A DNA stretch of 34,684 nt from Aerococcus sp. 1KP-2016 (GCF_002252085.1 NZ_NEEY01000017.1:1-34684); one strand, 5' to 3'; counted from the stretch's first letter, positions 7,528-16,869 are shown. Made by a program: numbers and translations. The notes: generated by a model not told the origin, from the sequence alone.

Positions 7528-8418
7528 TTACATACCCTCTACTATAACCCCATCTGACGCAAAGTCAAGAGGAATTACACTGGCATCAAGGCCTAAAGCC
7601 TCTAACACATGTAAAATCGTATCTACATGATGTGCTTGCACTAAAGTCATTACAGTTGGGCCTGCACCCGACAAATAAGTGCCATATACGCCTTCTACCT
7701 CTTTCAAGGCTTGACGCACCTGATTTAACTCTGGGACCAAACTTGCACGAAATGGCTCATGCAACTGATCCATTTCCATTAAGGTGCCGACAGCTGCCAA
7801 ATCGCCCTCGAATAACTTGCTCACAAACACGTTGCCAATCCCATTGGCACGAACTGCATCTGTAAAGCTTAATTCTTTAGGTAAAACGGCACGCGCTGCC
7901 TTCGTCAATAATTCCCGGTGAGGCACGACTGCAATAAAATGGACATCATCTAGGATCGCCTTAGTCCACAATACATGGCTTTCGTCCATAGCCACCGAAA
8001 CCACTAGCCCCCCTGCAATTGCTGGGGCGATATTATCTGGGTGACCCTCTAGTTCATTCGCCATATTGATTTTAGTCGCAGTATCCCATTTTTGCCCAGA
8101 TAAAATTTCTGCAATGGCAATACCAGCAACAACAGCAGATGATGATGAGCCTAGACCACGAGCAGTGGGGATATCACTAGTCATCACTAAATGATGCGGG
8201 GTTACATCCGGTGCAAAACGTTGAATGGTTTCAATCACCATATTGCGCTCATCGTGAGGAATGTCTTCCCCAAGTTCATGGTCAATCCGCCAAGATGTTG
8301 CTGGTCCCACAATTTCAAGTGTTAGATATAAACCAAGCGCAACACCTACTGAGTCAAAACCTGGACCCATATTGGCTGAGGTAGCTGGCACTTTAATTCG
8401 TATGTTTGTATTTGTCAT
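7528..8418 (-). CDS. thrB: Homoserine kinase
   Basis: A GHMP-superfamily kinase that phosphorylates homoserine for threonine synthesis, 296 residues. The ATP-binding motif PTARGLGSSSSAVV is clear. The N-terminal IRIKVPATSANMGPGFDS is typical of ThrB, and the third GHMP motif reads YLSGAGPTVM. The start is ATG 8416-8418, 5 nt after AGGTGG; a GTG three codons upstream falls inside that Shine-Dalgarno and is rejected. The ribosome site overlaps the hom stop, so hom and thrB are coupled. There is no thrC in the window. Confidence 0.95.
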   Translation of the reverse strand: MTNTNIRIKVPATSANMGPGFDSVGVALGLYLTLEIVGPATSWRIDHELGEDIPHDERNMVIETIQRFAPDVTPHHLVMTSDIPTARGLGSSSSAVVAGIAIAEILSGQKWDTATKINMANELEGHPDNIAPAIAGGLVVSVAMDESHVLWTKAILDDVHFIAVVPHRELLTKAARAVLPKELSFTDAVRANGIGNVFVSKLFEGDLAAVGTLMEMDQLHEPFRASLVPELNQVRQALKEVEGVYGTYLSGAGPTVMTLVQAHHVDTILHVLEALGLDASVIPLDFASDGVIVEGM

Positions 8419-8427
8419 CGTACCCAC

Positions 8428-9732
8428 CTACTTTGCATCTGCCATGACAGCATAGTAAGATACCAATGATAATTCATCACTATTTTGGGCTGCACTTTGA
8501 ATTTGAGCTAATTGTGCTTGAGACATTTCATGCGTTACCACAACGATTTCCGCATTATGGGCTTCGTGTTTTGGTTCTTGGAAGACTTTGTCTAAACTTA
8601 CTTTAGCGTCATCAAAAATTTTGACTAATTTCAAGAATTGACCTTGTTTGTCTTCCGTCACAAAATGGAAGAAGCCAACTGATTCAATATTTTCTGCTTC
8701 ACGCCATGTTGCCTCTTGGCTGTAATTCGCAAAGGCATGACCAGTTGTTTGCGTTTCAATATGTTGACCAATCGCCATAATATCTGAAACAACCATAGCC
8801 CCAGTTGGTAATTCACCAGCACCTGGACCATAGAACATCATTTCACCAGTTGCCGCACCAGACGTAAAGACTGCATTCATTTCGTTACGAACCGTTGATA
8901 ATGGATGTGTCTTCGGTACTAAAGTTGGGGCAACTGACGCATATACTGTACCTTTTTTAAATGATGCAGTACCAATTAATTTAATCACATAACCTAATTG
9001 GTCAGCGACCTGAATATCACGTGATTTGACGTGACGAATACCCTTCACAGGAATCTTGTCTAAGTCGACTGATACACCGAAGGCCATTTTAGTTAAGATA
9101 ACCATTTTACGCGCTGCATCAAAACCATCCACATCTCCAGATGGATCCGCTTCGGCTAAACCTAAAGCTTGGGCCTCAGCTAATACTTCATCAAAATTAC
9201 GTTCTTGTTCATACATTTTGGTCAAAATGTAATTCGTTGTCCCATTGACAATTCCTGAAACAGACGATAATTTATCAGACGCTAATGACGTACGTAAACT
9301 ATTCAAGATTGGAATCCCGCCAGCAACAGCTGCTTCATAAAGGAAGTCTAATTGATTATCGGCTGCATATTGAATTAATTTTTGACCACGTTCGATAGCA
9401 ATTAAGTCTTTGTTAGCAGTAACAATGTGTTTACCTGCACGCAAGGCTGCTTCAATGCAATCCGCAGCAAAGCTAGTGCCACCCAATACTTCTACGACGA
9501 TATCGATTTCTGGGTCATTGATGACATCGTTAAAATCTGTCGTTAAGGTGATTTCTTCCGGTAATCCTGGATGTTTCGCACGAGATTTTTCAATATCGCG
9601 CACAAAAATCTTCGCTACTTTGTAAGAAATGCCTTCTGTATCCGACATTTTTTGGGCATGGTCGTGCATAATTTTTGCCACACCGCCACCAACTGTTCCT
9701 AAGCCTAATAATCCAACCTTTATTTCTTTCAA
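8428..9732 (-). CDS. hom: Homoserine dehydrogenase
   Basis: Reduces aspartate semialdehyde to homoserine with NAD(P)H, the branch point for threonine and methionine. The N-terminal Rossmann motif is VGLLGLGTVGGGV and the catalytic-domain signature is GIVNGTTNYILTKM. A C-terminal ACT domain (about residues 355-434) implies allosteric feedback, typically by threonine. I place the start at TTG 9730-9732 (434 residues) because AGAGGTGA is 6 nt upstream. The alternative GTG at 9741 would lie inside that site and adds three residues. It is followed immediately by thrB. Confidence 0.94.
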   Translation of the reverse strand: MKEIKVGLLGLGTVGGGVAKIMHDHAQKMSDTEGISYKVAKIFVRDIEKSRAKHPGLPEEITLTTDFNDVINDPEIDIVVEVLGGTSFAADCIEAALRAGKHIVTANKDLIAIERGQKLIQYAADNQLDFLYEAAVAGGIPILNSLRTSLASDKLSSVSGIVNGTTNYILTKMYEQERNFDEVLAEAQALGLAEADPSGDVDGFDAARKMVILTKMAFGVSVDLDKIPVKGIRHVKSRDIQVADQLGYVIKLIGTASFKKGTVYASVAPTLVPKTHPLSTVRNEMNAVFTSGAATGEMMFYGPGAGELPTGAMVVSDIMAIGQHIETQTTGHAFANYSQEATWREAENIESVGFFHFVTEDKQGQFLKLVKIFDDAKVSLDKVFQEPKHEAHNAEIVVVTHEMSQAQLAQIQSAAQNSDELSLVSYYAVMADAK

Positions 9733-9790
9733 GTTCGTCACCTCTTCTGATTATTCTTTTTTGTTTACTTACCTAACTTTCGAGATTTTC

Positions 9791-11353
9791 TCATTTCTTT
9801 TTAATAATATCCATTTTATCTGTAAATTCATAAAAAGCAATTAATTGTTGCACGTACTCATAATCTGGCACATAGACTTCGTTTCGTCCCTTAATTTTAA
9901 TCGTTGCTTCTGACCCTTTACCTGCCACAATAATCGTTGTAGCCTTACCTGTAGCCATCGTATCCTGGTAGGCTGTGTATATGGCACCCGTACGGTCCAT
10001 TTGACGACGAACATTCGCATCGGGATTTACTTCGCGAATACCTGCCTCGATTTCATCCATAATCTTGTAGGGATCTTCAAAGTTAGGATCATCACTAGTA
10101 AGATAAATTTCATCTGTATTCAATCCCGCAACATGTCCCATATCAGGTCGACGGTTTTCGGCTTTTCCTCCTGCTGACCCAAAGACAATTCGAATATCAT
10201 TGTCGGGGGCCATTTCCTTCACTGAAGAAAATAGCTCTTCGAAAGAAATTTTATTGTGGGCAAAATCTATGACAAAGGTGATGTGGCCGTCACTTGTTTT
10301 ATACACATCCATACGACCTTCGCTGGTTGCTTGCGCCAAGGCTGTTTGTATCGTTGACCAGGCAATGTTATTTTCACGGGCAATTGCTGCAGCTACTAAA
10401 GCGTTGTTGACATTAAAATGACCTAGAACATTCAAATTCATTGGTATTGCTTCACCAGCGTTGTGCACGATGAAGTTTTGTTGACTATCATTGAAAGTTA
10501 ATTGGTTGGCAAAATAATCTGCACCCGGATTTTTACGGCTAACAGTCACAATTTTTTCGATATTCGTTGCTGCTTGTGCAGCTGCTAGTATTTCATCGAA
10601 GTGGTCAGTGTCTTCGTTTAATACGGCAACACGACCATGTTCAAAAATACGTAATTTACTGTGGAAGTAATCCTCAAAAGTCGGATGCTCTACAGGTGAA
10701 ATATGATCCGGTGAAATATTTAAGAAAGCCACGATATCCATGCCGACACCATCAACTCGGTTATATTTGAGCGCCTGACTAGAAACTTCCATCGTTGCAC
10801 GAGTCACCTTATGGTCACGCATAGTTGCCAGCATGCGGTACAGGTCCATAGCTTCAGGTGTAGTTAACGAAGATACCTCTTTGGTCACACCATCGTAATT
10901 GAACGTAGAAGAGATAAAACCAGGTTGTGCTGCATTCTTTTCATGGCTATCTTGGCTCAAAATTTGATTTACAAAACCAGCAGTTGTTGTTTTGCCTTTG
11001 GTACCAGTAATCCCTGAAATAGATACGGTTTGCCAAGGTGCTTGGTAGAATTCATTGGCCAAAATAGGCATTGCTTGGCGAATATTACTAACAACAATAC
11101 CTGGCACATCTACTTGAAAAGTTTGCTCAGATACATAGGCAACCGCACCTTTTTCAATTGCATCCACTAAATACGCTTCTTTAAAGGCTAGACCTTTGCA
11201 GACAAAAAGAGTCCCTGGCACTACCTCGCGTGAATCAAAGGTGATTTGGCCAACCTCAATTCCTGCTGCCCGTTCGCCATTGATGATTTGTATGTCGTCT
11301 GCTTGAGACTTGAAAAAAGCAATAATTGCTTCTAAATTCATTGAATCTGACAT
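9791..11353 (-). CDS. murE: UDP-N-acetylmuramyl-tripeptide synthetase, probably L-lysine-adding
   Basis: A Mur ligase of 520 residues that adds the third amino acid of the peptidoglycan stem peptide. The ATP-binding P-loop is GITGTKGKTTT. The substrate motif, which reads DNPR in diaminopimelate-adding enzymes, reads DDPNFEDP here. The loss of the arginine argues for an L-lysine substrate, which fits a lactic acid bacterium. The start is ATG 11351-11353 (MSDSMNLEAI) with AAGGGAG upstream; the 24-codon upstream extension runs through a hairpin leader and is rejected. A terminator-like hairpin ends only about 40 nt before the start codon. hom follows 58 nt later. Confidence 0.93.
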   Translation of the reverse strand: MSDSMNLEAIIAFFKSQADDIQIINGERAAGIEVGQITFDSREVVPGTLFVCKGLAFKEAYLVDAIEKGAVAYVSEQTFQVDVPGIVVSNIRQAMPILANEFYQAPWQTVSISGITGTKGKTTTAGFVNQILSQDSHEKNAAQPGFISSTFNYDGVTKEVSSLTTPEAMDLYRMLATMRDHKVTRATMEVSSQALKYNRVDGVGMDIVAFLNISPDHISPVEHPTFEDYFHSKLRIFEHGRVAVLNEDTDHFDEILAAAQAATNIEKIVTVSRKNPGADYFANQLTFNDSQQNFIVHNAGEAIPMNLNVLGHFNVNNALVAAAIARENNIAWSTIQTALAQATSEGRMDVYKTSDGHITFVIDFAHNKISFEELFSSVKEMAPDNDIRIVFGSAGGKAENRRPDMGHVAGLNTDEIYLTSDDPNFEDPYKIMDEIEAGIREVNPDANVRRQMDRTGAIYTAYQDTMATGKATTIIVAGKGSEATIKIKGRNEVYVPDYEYVQQLIAFYEFTDKMDIIKKK

Positions 11354-11384
11354 CTTAAACTCCCTTTTCTTGTGAAATCTGTAA

Positions 11385-11414
11385 AATAAAAAAGGGTCGT
11401 GATGCCACGACCCT
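11385..11414 (-). terminator. Terminator-like hairpin in the murE leader
   Basis: AGGGTCGT (11393-11400) pairs perfectly with ACGACCCT (11407-11414) around a 6-nt loop. On the minus strand TTTTTTATTTT follows. It may simply end the upstream DUF1797 transcript. I see no good promoter between it and the murE start codon, so it could instead be an attenuator in the murE leader. Confidence 0.8.
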
Positions 11415-11500
11415 CTATACGACACAGAATGTCTGCCATATTGGTGTACGATAAGTATACTTACCTGAACTTATCTTATTTCCTAAATAAATAAAATTTA

Positions 11501-11728
11501 TTATTGGATTAATTCGTAAATTTCCATTGCGACTAAGTCGATGTCGTCAAATTGGAAAGTTTCATTGATCGTTAAGTCTTCTAATTCAAAACTTTCAGAT
11601 TCTTTATTGTATCGAACGATACATTTTTCAACGCCCTCTTTTTCAAAACGACGTACTTCGATTTCTGAGTCATCTGAAAGCATGGCTTTCAAACGCGTAA
11701 TGATTGCTTCTAATCGAGATGATTGCAT
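11501..11728 (-). CDS. DUF1797 (YkuJ-like) family protein
   Basis: A 75-residue acidic protein resembling Bacillus YkuJ (DUF1797). Shared features are the opening LEAIITRL, a central strand with K-C-x-V-R-Y, the phrase SFELEDL and the ending FDDIDLVAMEIYELIQ. The start is ATG 11726-11728 with AAAGGAG upstream. No biochemical role is established. It stands between murE and a broken glycosyltransferase and is read in the same direction as both. Confidence 0.85.
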   Translation of the reverse strand: MQSSRLEAIITRLKAMLSDDSEIEVRRFEKEGVEKCIVRYNKESESFELEDLTINETFQFDDIDLVAMEIYELIQ

Positions 11729-11871
11729 AATAATCTCCTTTCGCCTTCTTATCTTTGTCATTTTAACACTCTTTGCATGAATAAAAAACCCAAAATTGGA
11801 TAAGAATGCAATTAATTTTCATAAAAAACCGTGATTTACCTAATTTATAGGGGTTCTAGAAACAGATTTCC

Positions 11872-13131
11872 CTATTCGTCTCCTTTTCGACGAATGTTTA
11901 AAGCCGAAAGATATTTCTTTGGCCATTTCAAAGGTTTATACAATTCATCAAATGTTGTTGATAAATGCATGCTCCTACTCAAGAAACTACGTTTATTTTC
12001 TGTCTTTTCTTCAATCATAAATTCGTAAATGTGGTACAAATCTTCATAAAAGGCATCAGCTGATACTTCATAGATCAATTCATCTAAACGCTTATCATAG
12101 ATGTCTTTCTCTTGATGCACTTTTACGACAGCCTGTGGAAAATCAGCCACTTCATCTAGCAAATGCCCAAATGGTGCTGTTTCTTCCAGTGAAGCCAAAT
12201 ATGGTGTCTTCATTGCAATCACAGGCAAATGATTGGTGATAGCCTCAATAAATGTCAGGCCCTGAGTTTCAGACGTCGATAAATTCACGTATACGTCGGC
12301 TGCTTGGTAGAATTCATTCACATGGTCATGATCGACAAATCCTGGAAAAATGATTTTATCTTCTAAGCCAAGTTCCGCAGTTATTTCTTTCAGTTCCTCA
12401 AGTTGAGGACCATCGCCTGCCAACATCAATTTGACGTTGGGAATGTGCGTTAAAACGCTTGGTAATTGTTTGATAATGGCGATTAAATTCTTCTCTTCCG
12501 CAATCCGGTTGATGGATAAGAGTAAATACTCATCTGAATGAATACCCCATCTTTCTCGGACAGAAGCCAAGGTGTCACTGTCTATTTTTTTCGGTACCTT
12601 AACCCCCGTTGCTAGAACGTGATGGGTTTTCTAATTTGATAATCCACCAAAACTTCCTTCATTTGTTTACTTGGTGAGATGACCAAATCTGCTTGGTCGC
12701 AGAAAATTTTGGATAGTTGCACCACCGTCTTACGTGATATCAATTTACCGTTCAATAAATAATGCAGATATTTTTCATACCATGTATGGTAGGTATGGAT
12801 TAAAGGAATGCGCATATATTTCGATACACTAACCCCCATTAAACCCATCGAAAATTCGGTTTGGGTATGCACGACATCGATTTTAAGCTCTCGACATTTT
12901 CGGTAAATGGCACCAAAAAAAGGCACCGCTACCCGTCTATCTTTGAAAAAGATAAAGCACAGATTCATAGCGAAATACATTATGTTCCACACCGGTTACT
13001 TTTGGATCCGAGGTGGTAAAGATATAGACATTATGCCCATTCTCTTCAAAGGTCTCTTTTAATGTTTGGATTGAGGTAGCGACACCACTCACTTGTGGGA
13101 AGTAGGTATCGGTAAAGATTGCTATATTCAT
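11872..13131 (-). pseudogene. Glycosyltransferase family 4 (glycolipid glucosyltransferase type), two frameshifts
   Basis: Three fragments in different frames together make one GT4 protein of about 420 residues. It resembles the 1,2-diacylglycerol 3-glucosyltransferase group that starts lipoteichoic-acid anchor glycolipids. The N-terminal fragment begins MNIAIFTDTYFPQVSGVATS. The middle has FKDRRVA, DVVHTQTEFS and HTYHTWYE. The C-terminal domain has LLLSINRIAEEKN and the EX7E-type ETQGLTFIEA. Frame one changes to frame two near 12955-12960. Frame two ends in TAG at 12612 and frame three resumes as LATGVKVPKKID. Restoring one G near 12617 (ACGGTTCTA where ACGTTCTA is read) repairs the second break. 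Nothing else is missing, so the damage is recent or a sequencing error. Confidence 0.85.
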
Positions 13132-13322
13132 CTGAACACTCCCTAAATGCTACTGTTTCTTATTATACCTATCCTAACACATTATGGGAGGAGACTAGTA
13201 TTCAAATGGCTAAAATTTTTCATAAATTATTCAAGTATTTTTATCCAAAATGTAAGGCTTATCTCCCTAATACTTTTTCTATCCATGAAAAATAGGATTA
13301 TATTTTTACCTAAAACAACAAA

Positions 13323-13608
13323 AAGAGGCTGGGAGAAAAAATTAAAATCAAAGATTTTTCGACCTTACAGTGTACGTTCCTTGTGAGCCGTGGAACCATT
13401 GAAAGCCAAGGTCATTCAATTTGAAATCGAGCCAAGGTCTCGATTTCATTCTCTTTCACGGCTAAGGAACTACACTTTTAGTCCTTTAACCTGTTCCAAT
13501 GATATATTTCAATCAAAATTTATAAGATTTTTTTCAAAGTTAAAGGCGTACACAACTCTTATTAAGAATTGTGTATGCCTTTTTAGAGGACTTTTGTCTC
13601 ATCCTCTT
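13323..13608. repeat. GGCTGGGA-bounded folded intergenic element
   Basis: The ends 13323-13339 and 13592-13608 are imperfect inverted repeats. Inside, AGTGTACGTTCCTTGTGAGC plus CGTG (13369-13392) pairs with CACGGCTAAGGAACTACACT (13457-13476) with two small bulges. This outer stem encloses two hairpins, ATTGAA/TTCAAT (13398-13420) and GAAATCGAG/CTCGATTTC (13423-13447). Both loops contain CCAAGGT. The rightmost stem, 13543-13560 against 13564-13581, is followed by TTTTT and looks like a terminator. GGCTGGGAC-type motifs recur at 19432 and 19751. The function is unknown. Confidence 0.65.
13543..13584. terminator. Terminator-like hairpin beyond the dehydrogenase pseudogene
   Basis: An 18-nt stem with two imperfect pairs and a 3-nt loop (AAGGCGTACACAACTCTT against AAGAATTGTGTATGCCTT). 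TTTTT follows on the plus strand, and a weaker T-rich stretch follows on the minus strand, where it could end the dehydrogenase transcript. Confidence 0.55.
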
Positions 13609-13624
13609 GTACATATTTTTTTGA

Positions 13625-14584
13625 CTAAGCTTCGTCAGGATAGATTGCCACAAGACGTCCTTGAACTTTCCCGTCTTCTAATTCCTTAATAGCTTCAGGG
13701 ATATTTTCAAATGTTGTTTCATGTAACTTAGGTGTCAAACGACCATCTTTCATTCATTCATAGATGGCAGCGATATCTTCTTTATCGCCACCTACTGAAG
13801 ATAATAATTTTTTGTTTTTGGTGATAAAATCGGTAACATCTATCGTTGTATATAGTTTACCCATACCAACCAAGACTACCGTACCACCAGGACGAACAGT
13901 TTTTAAAGCCTCTGGTGTAGTAATATCAAAACCTGCAAAATCCACGGCTAAATCTAATCCTACTTCCGCCAATTCAGTAATATTTGATACCACATCTTTG
14001 GCCCCAATTTCACGCGCTAAGGCTTGCGCTTTATCAGATGTATCTACCGCATAAATATCTTCGATGCCTTCTGCTTTGGCTGCTTGTAAAGCAAATTGAC
14101 CTAATCCTCAGATACCGATTAAGGCAATTTTCATACCTGGTTTTGCTTGTCCTGCAGTAAACAATGCGTGATAAGAGGTCATACCAGCATCTGTTGCAGA
14201 TGCTGCTTCTTTGATTGATAATTCGTCAGGTACATGTACTAAGTCAGATGCAGGTGCATGGATACGTGTACCAAAGCCACCATCATATGCATATCCCGGT
14301 GCCATACCGGAAGGACCAGTCGGACAAATTGCCACACGGTCGCCTACTTTAAAATCAACTACTCCTGGGCCAACTTCAATAATCGTCCCCGCATTTTCGT
14401 GACCCATGATAATAGGCACATTCATAATGCTCATCCATTCTTCACTCTCAAGAGCACCAACATCTGAATGACGGATGCCAACAGCACCGGTTTTGATTAA
14501 AACATAACCTTCTTGTGCTTTCGGATCCTCTTTTTCAACCATTTGTAATGGTGCGTGTGTCGCAGTAAATTGCCAACCTCTCAC
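13625..14584 (-). pseudogene. Zinc-type alcohol dehydrogenase (AdhP-like), two in-frame TGA stops
   Basis: One reading frame of 320 codons encodes a medium-chain dehydrogenase from GTG 14584 to TAG 13625, interrupted by TGA at 14108-14110 and 13754-13756. The first replaces a glycine of the Rossmann loop (ALIGI-stop-GLGQFALQ, where GIGGLG is usual). The second replaces a probable tryptophan (AIYE-stop-MKDGRLTP; TGG to TGA). The catalytic-zinc motif usually reads G-x-C-H-S-D, but here it reads GIRHSDVG, so the cysteine ligand is lost. The other ligand region, GHENAG, survives. The ribosome site AAGGAG is intact. Three separate lesions indicate genuine decay. Confidence 0.88.
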
Positions 14585-14618
14585 GAAAAATCACTCCTTA
14601 TAAATTTTGTACACCTCG

Positions 14619-14641
14619 ATTATAACATTAAGCGCTTACAT
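14619..14641 (-). promoter_or_regulatory. Dehydrogenase promoter -10 overlapped by a cre site
   Basis: On the minus strand ATGTAAGCGCTTAAT (14627-14641) matches the CcpA cre consensus WTGNAANCGNWNNCW at all but one position. It abuts TATAAT (14619-14624), so CcpA would block the core promoter when preferred sugars are present. The gene it served is now broken. Confidence 0.7.
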
Positions 14642-14683
14642 TTTGTAAATATGAACAATATTTAACACTATAATTTGCGTCAT

Positions 14684-14697
14684 AATAATATATTATT
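14684..14697. other. Perfect AT palindrome upstream of the dehydrogenase
   Basis: AATAATATATTATT is a perfect 14-bp palindrome in the 283-bp gap between ptsI and the dehydrogenase pseudogene. It may be an operator or chance in AT-rich sequence; nothing decides between them. Confidence 0.25.
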
Positions 14698-14806
14698 TCG
14701 CTGTTTATACAGGTGTATTGATCAAAATCGTTATTACAATGAATGCTTTCTGTCATTATTATTTTCTAAAGAATCTTGTCTATGGTGACATTGCGTCATT
14801 TACACG

Positions 14807-14844
14807 CAAAAAAGAGCTTGAGTCATTTAAGGCTCAAGCTCTTT
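14807..14844 (-). terminator. Terminator of ptsHI
   Basis: AAAGAGCTTGAG (14811-14822) pairs perfectly over 12 bp with CTCAAGCTCTTT (14833-14844). On the minus strand CTTTTTTGCG follows. It begins about 23 nt after the ptsI stop. Confidence 0.9.
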
Positions 14845-14867
14845 CAAATGTTTATTTAGGGAAATGA

Positions 14868-16601
14868 TTATAGTTCAGCTAATTCTGGAACAGCTTCACG
14901 GATCATTTCTTCTGCTTCGTCAGATGTAGTTGCTTCGTTCACAACTTTATCAGCTAATGTAGCCATTTTTTCTGAATCAAGTTTAGAAATTAATGAACGG
15001 ATTTTAAGTACAGATGATGCAGACATTGAGAATTCATCAAGACCCATACCTACTAATAATGGTGCTGCCATTGGTTCCCCAGCAACTTCACCACACATAC
15101 CAGTCCATTTACCTTCTTTATGACTTGCGTCAATAACGTTCTTGATCAAACGTAATACAGATGGGTTGAATGGTTGGTATAAGTATGAAACGTGTTCGTT
15201 CATACGGTCAGCCGCCATTGTATATTGGATCAAGTCGTTAGTACCGATAGAGAAGAAGTCAACTTCCTTAGCAAATTGATCTGCTAATACAGCTGCCGCT
15301 GGAATCTCAATCATGATACCTACTTGAATGTTATCCGCAACTTCTACACCTTCAGAAACTAACTTCGCTTTTTCTTCTTCAAAGATTGCTTTCGCAGCTC
15401 TGAATTCAGGCAAGTTAGAGATCATTGGGAACATGATACGTAAAGTACCATATACAGAAGCACGTAATAACGCACGCAATTGAACGCGTAATAATTCAGG
15501 TTGGTTTAATCCAATACGGATCGCACGGTAACCTAAGAATGGGTTCATTTCTTCAGGTAATTCTAAGTATGGTAAGTGTTTGTCTCCACCGATGTCCATA
15601 GTACGGACAACAACTGGATGACCTTCCATGCTCTCAAGAACTACTTTGTAAGATTCAAATTGTTCATCTTCTGTTGGCATTTCATCAGAATCCATGTATA
15701 AGAATTCTGTACGATAAAGTCCGATGGCTTCAGCACCATTGTCATGAACACCAGTTAAATCTTTAGGTGTACCAATGTTCGCTGCTAATTCGAATTTTTT
15801 ACCATCTTTAGATAAAGTTTCAGCATCTTTCAATTTTTCCCATTCAGCTTTACGCGCTAAGAATGCGTCTAAAGTAGCTTTGTATTCAGCAATTGTTGCG
15901 TCATCAGGGTTAATGATTACTTCACCATTTAAACCATCAACGATAACCATGTCACCGTCTTTGATTTCTTTAGATGCAGAGCCAGAACCTACAACTGCAG
16001 CAATTTCTAATGAACGAGACATAATTGCAGAGTGAGATGTACGACCACCGATATCAGTTGCAAAACCTTTCACATAAGTACGGTTTAATTGAGCTGTATC
16101 ACTTGGTGTTAAATCATACGCTACCACAACAACTTCTTCATCGATTGTTGATAAGTCAGGAATACGAACACCTAATAAATGCGCTACTAAACGGTCAGTA
16201 ACATCTTTGATGTCAGCTGCACGTTCTTGCATATATGGGTTATCTTCCATACCTTTGAAGATATCGATATAGAAATCAGCTGTTTGACGAACTGCTGATT
16301 GAGCATTTAAGCCTTCATCATCAATTTTTTGTTCATAAGCTGTTCTCAATTCTGGATCTTCAAGTACCATCAAATGAGCATCAAAAACTTGCGCTTCTTC
16401 AGCAGATAATGACTTAGAAGCTACGTCTTTAATTCTTTCGATTTCTACTTTTGAGTCTGCTATAGCGGTTGCTAAGCGTTCTTTTTCTTGTTGTGAATCA
16501 TCAGATTTTGAAATTTCAAAACTTAAGTCAGGTTCTTCAACTAAGAACGCTTTAGCGATGGCAATACCATCACTAGCCGCGATTCCTGTTAGTTTTGTCA
16601 T
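14868..16601 (-). CDS. ptsI: Phosphoenolpyruvate-protein phosphotransferase (Enzyme I)
   Basis: General cytoplasmic PTS component that takes phosphate from PEP and passes it to HPr. It has 577 residues, the normal length. The phosphorylated histidine is His190 in [13 protein letters not shown]. The PEP-binding domain shows [36 protein letters not shown] and the active cysteine in [10 protein letters not shown]. The ATG (16599-16601) follows the ptsH stop by one base with only a weak ribosome site, so translation is probably coupled to ptsH. The transcript ends at the hairpin 14811-14844. Confidence 0.97.
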   Translation of the reverse strand: MTKLTGIAASDGIAIAKAFLVEEPDLSFEISKSDDSQQEKERLATAIADSKVEIERIKDVASKSLSAEEAQVFDAHLMVLEDPELRTAYEQKIDDEGLNAQSAVRQTADFYIDIFKGMEDNPYMQERAADIKDVTDRLVAHLLGVRIPDLSTIDEEVVVVAYDLTPSDTAQLNRTYVKGFATDIGGRTSHSAIMSRSLEIAAVVGSGSASKEIKDGDMVIVDGLNGEVIINPDDATIAEYKATLDAFLARKAEWEKLKDAETLSKDGKKFELAANIGTPKDLTGVHDNGAEAIGLYRTEFLYMDSDEMPTEDEQFESYKVVLESMEGHPVVVRTMDIGGDKHLPYLELPEEMNPFLGYRAIRIGLNQPELLRVQLRALLRASVYGTLRIMFPMISNLPEFRAAKAIFEEEKAKLVSEGVEVADNIQVGIMIEIPAAAVLADQFAKEVDFFSIGTNDLIQYTMAADRMNEHVSYLYQPFNPSVLRLIKNVIDASHKEGKWTGMCGEVAGEPMAAPLLVGMGLDEFSMSASSVLKIRSLISKLDSEKMATLADKVVNEATTSDEAEEMIREAVPELAEL

Positions 16602-16602
16602 A

Positions 16603-16869
16603 TTATTCTGATAACCCTTCGTTTTTCATAGTTTCAGCGATTGAAGCGATTGCTTCTGCTTCGTCGTCACCTTCAGCTGTGATTACAACGTCAGAACCTT
16701 GACCAACACCTAAAGACATTACACCCATGATTGATTTCAAGTTTACAGATTTACCTTTGTATTCTAAGTTAATATCTGAGTTGAATTTGCTTGCTGCTTG
16801 TACTAATAAAGTAGCAGGACGTGCGTGGATACCTGTTTCAGCTGTAATGTTAAATTCTTGTTTTTGCAT
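16603..16869 (-). CDS. ptsH: Phosphocarrier protein HPr
   Basis: An 88-residue HPr, exactly the usual size. The Enzyme I phosphorylation site is His15 in [11 protein letters not shown]. The HPr-kinase site is Ser46 in [11 protein letters not shown], so it can form P-Ser-HPr and act as CcpA co-repressor. The start is ATG 16867-16869 (MQKQEFNI); an upstream in-frame TTG adds two residues but would shift His15 and Ser46 from their canonical numbers. AAAGGAG lies about 10 nt upstream. It is the first gene of ptsHI and is divergent from clpE. Confidence 0.97.
   Translation of the reverse strand: MQKQEFNITAETGIHARPATLLVQAASKFNSDINLEYKGKSVNLKSIMGVMSLGVGQGSDVVITAEGDDEAEAIASIAETMKNEGLSE

Larger units (their letters stand above)
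13132..13624. other. Intergenic region with a large multi-hairpin element
   Basis: No gene is seen in these 493 bases; open frames here cross hairpins and resemble no known protein. From 13323 to 13608 lies an element bounded by AAGAGGCTGGGAGAAAA and its imperfect complement TTTTGTCTCATCCTCTT, described as a separate repeat. The first 190 bases are AT-rich and presumably hold the promoter of the broken glycosyltransferase. Confidence 0.6.

Noticed and set aside
11415-11500. A second T-box or other known riboswitch before murE
   Set aside because: The hairpin starts AGGGTCGTGGCATC, which superficially recalls AGGGTGGTACCGCG, but there is no Stem I, no specifier region and too little length.
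13390-13689. Plus-strand open frame of 99 codons
   Set aside because: It crosses the three-way-junction hairpins and the end of the dehydrogenase pseudogene, has no ribosome site and resembles no known protein.
13625-14584. TGA read as an amino acid (Trp or selenocysteine) in the dehydrogenase
   Set aside because: One TGA replaces glycine, many intact genes here use TGG for Trp, no SECIS-like element was seen, and a zinc ligand is also lost. Simple decay explains it better.
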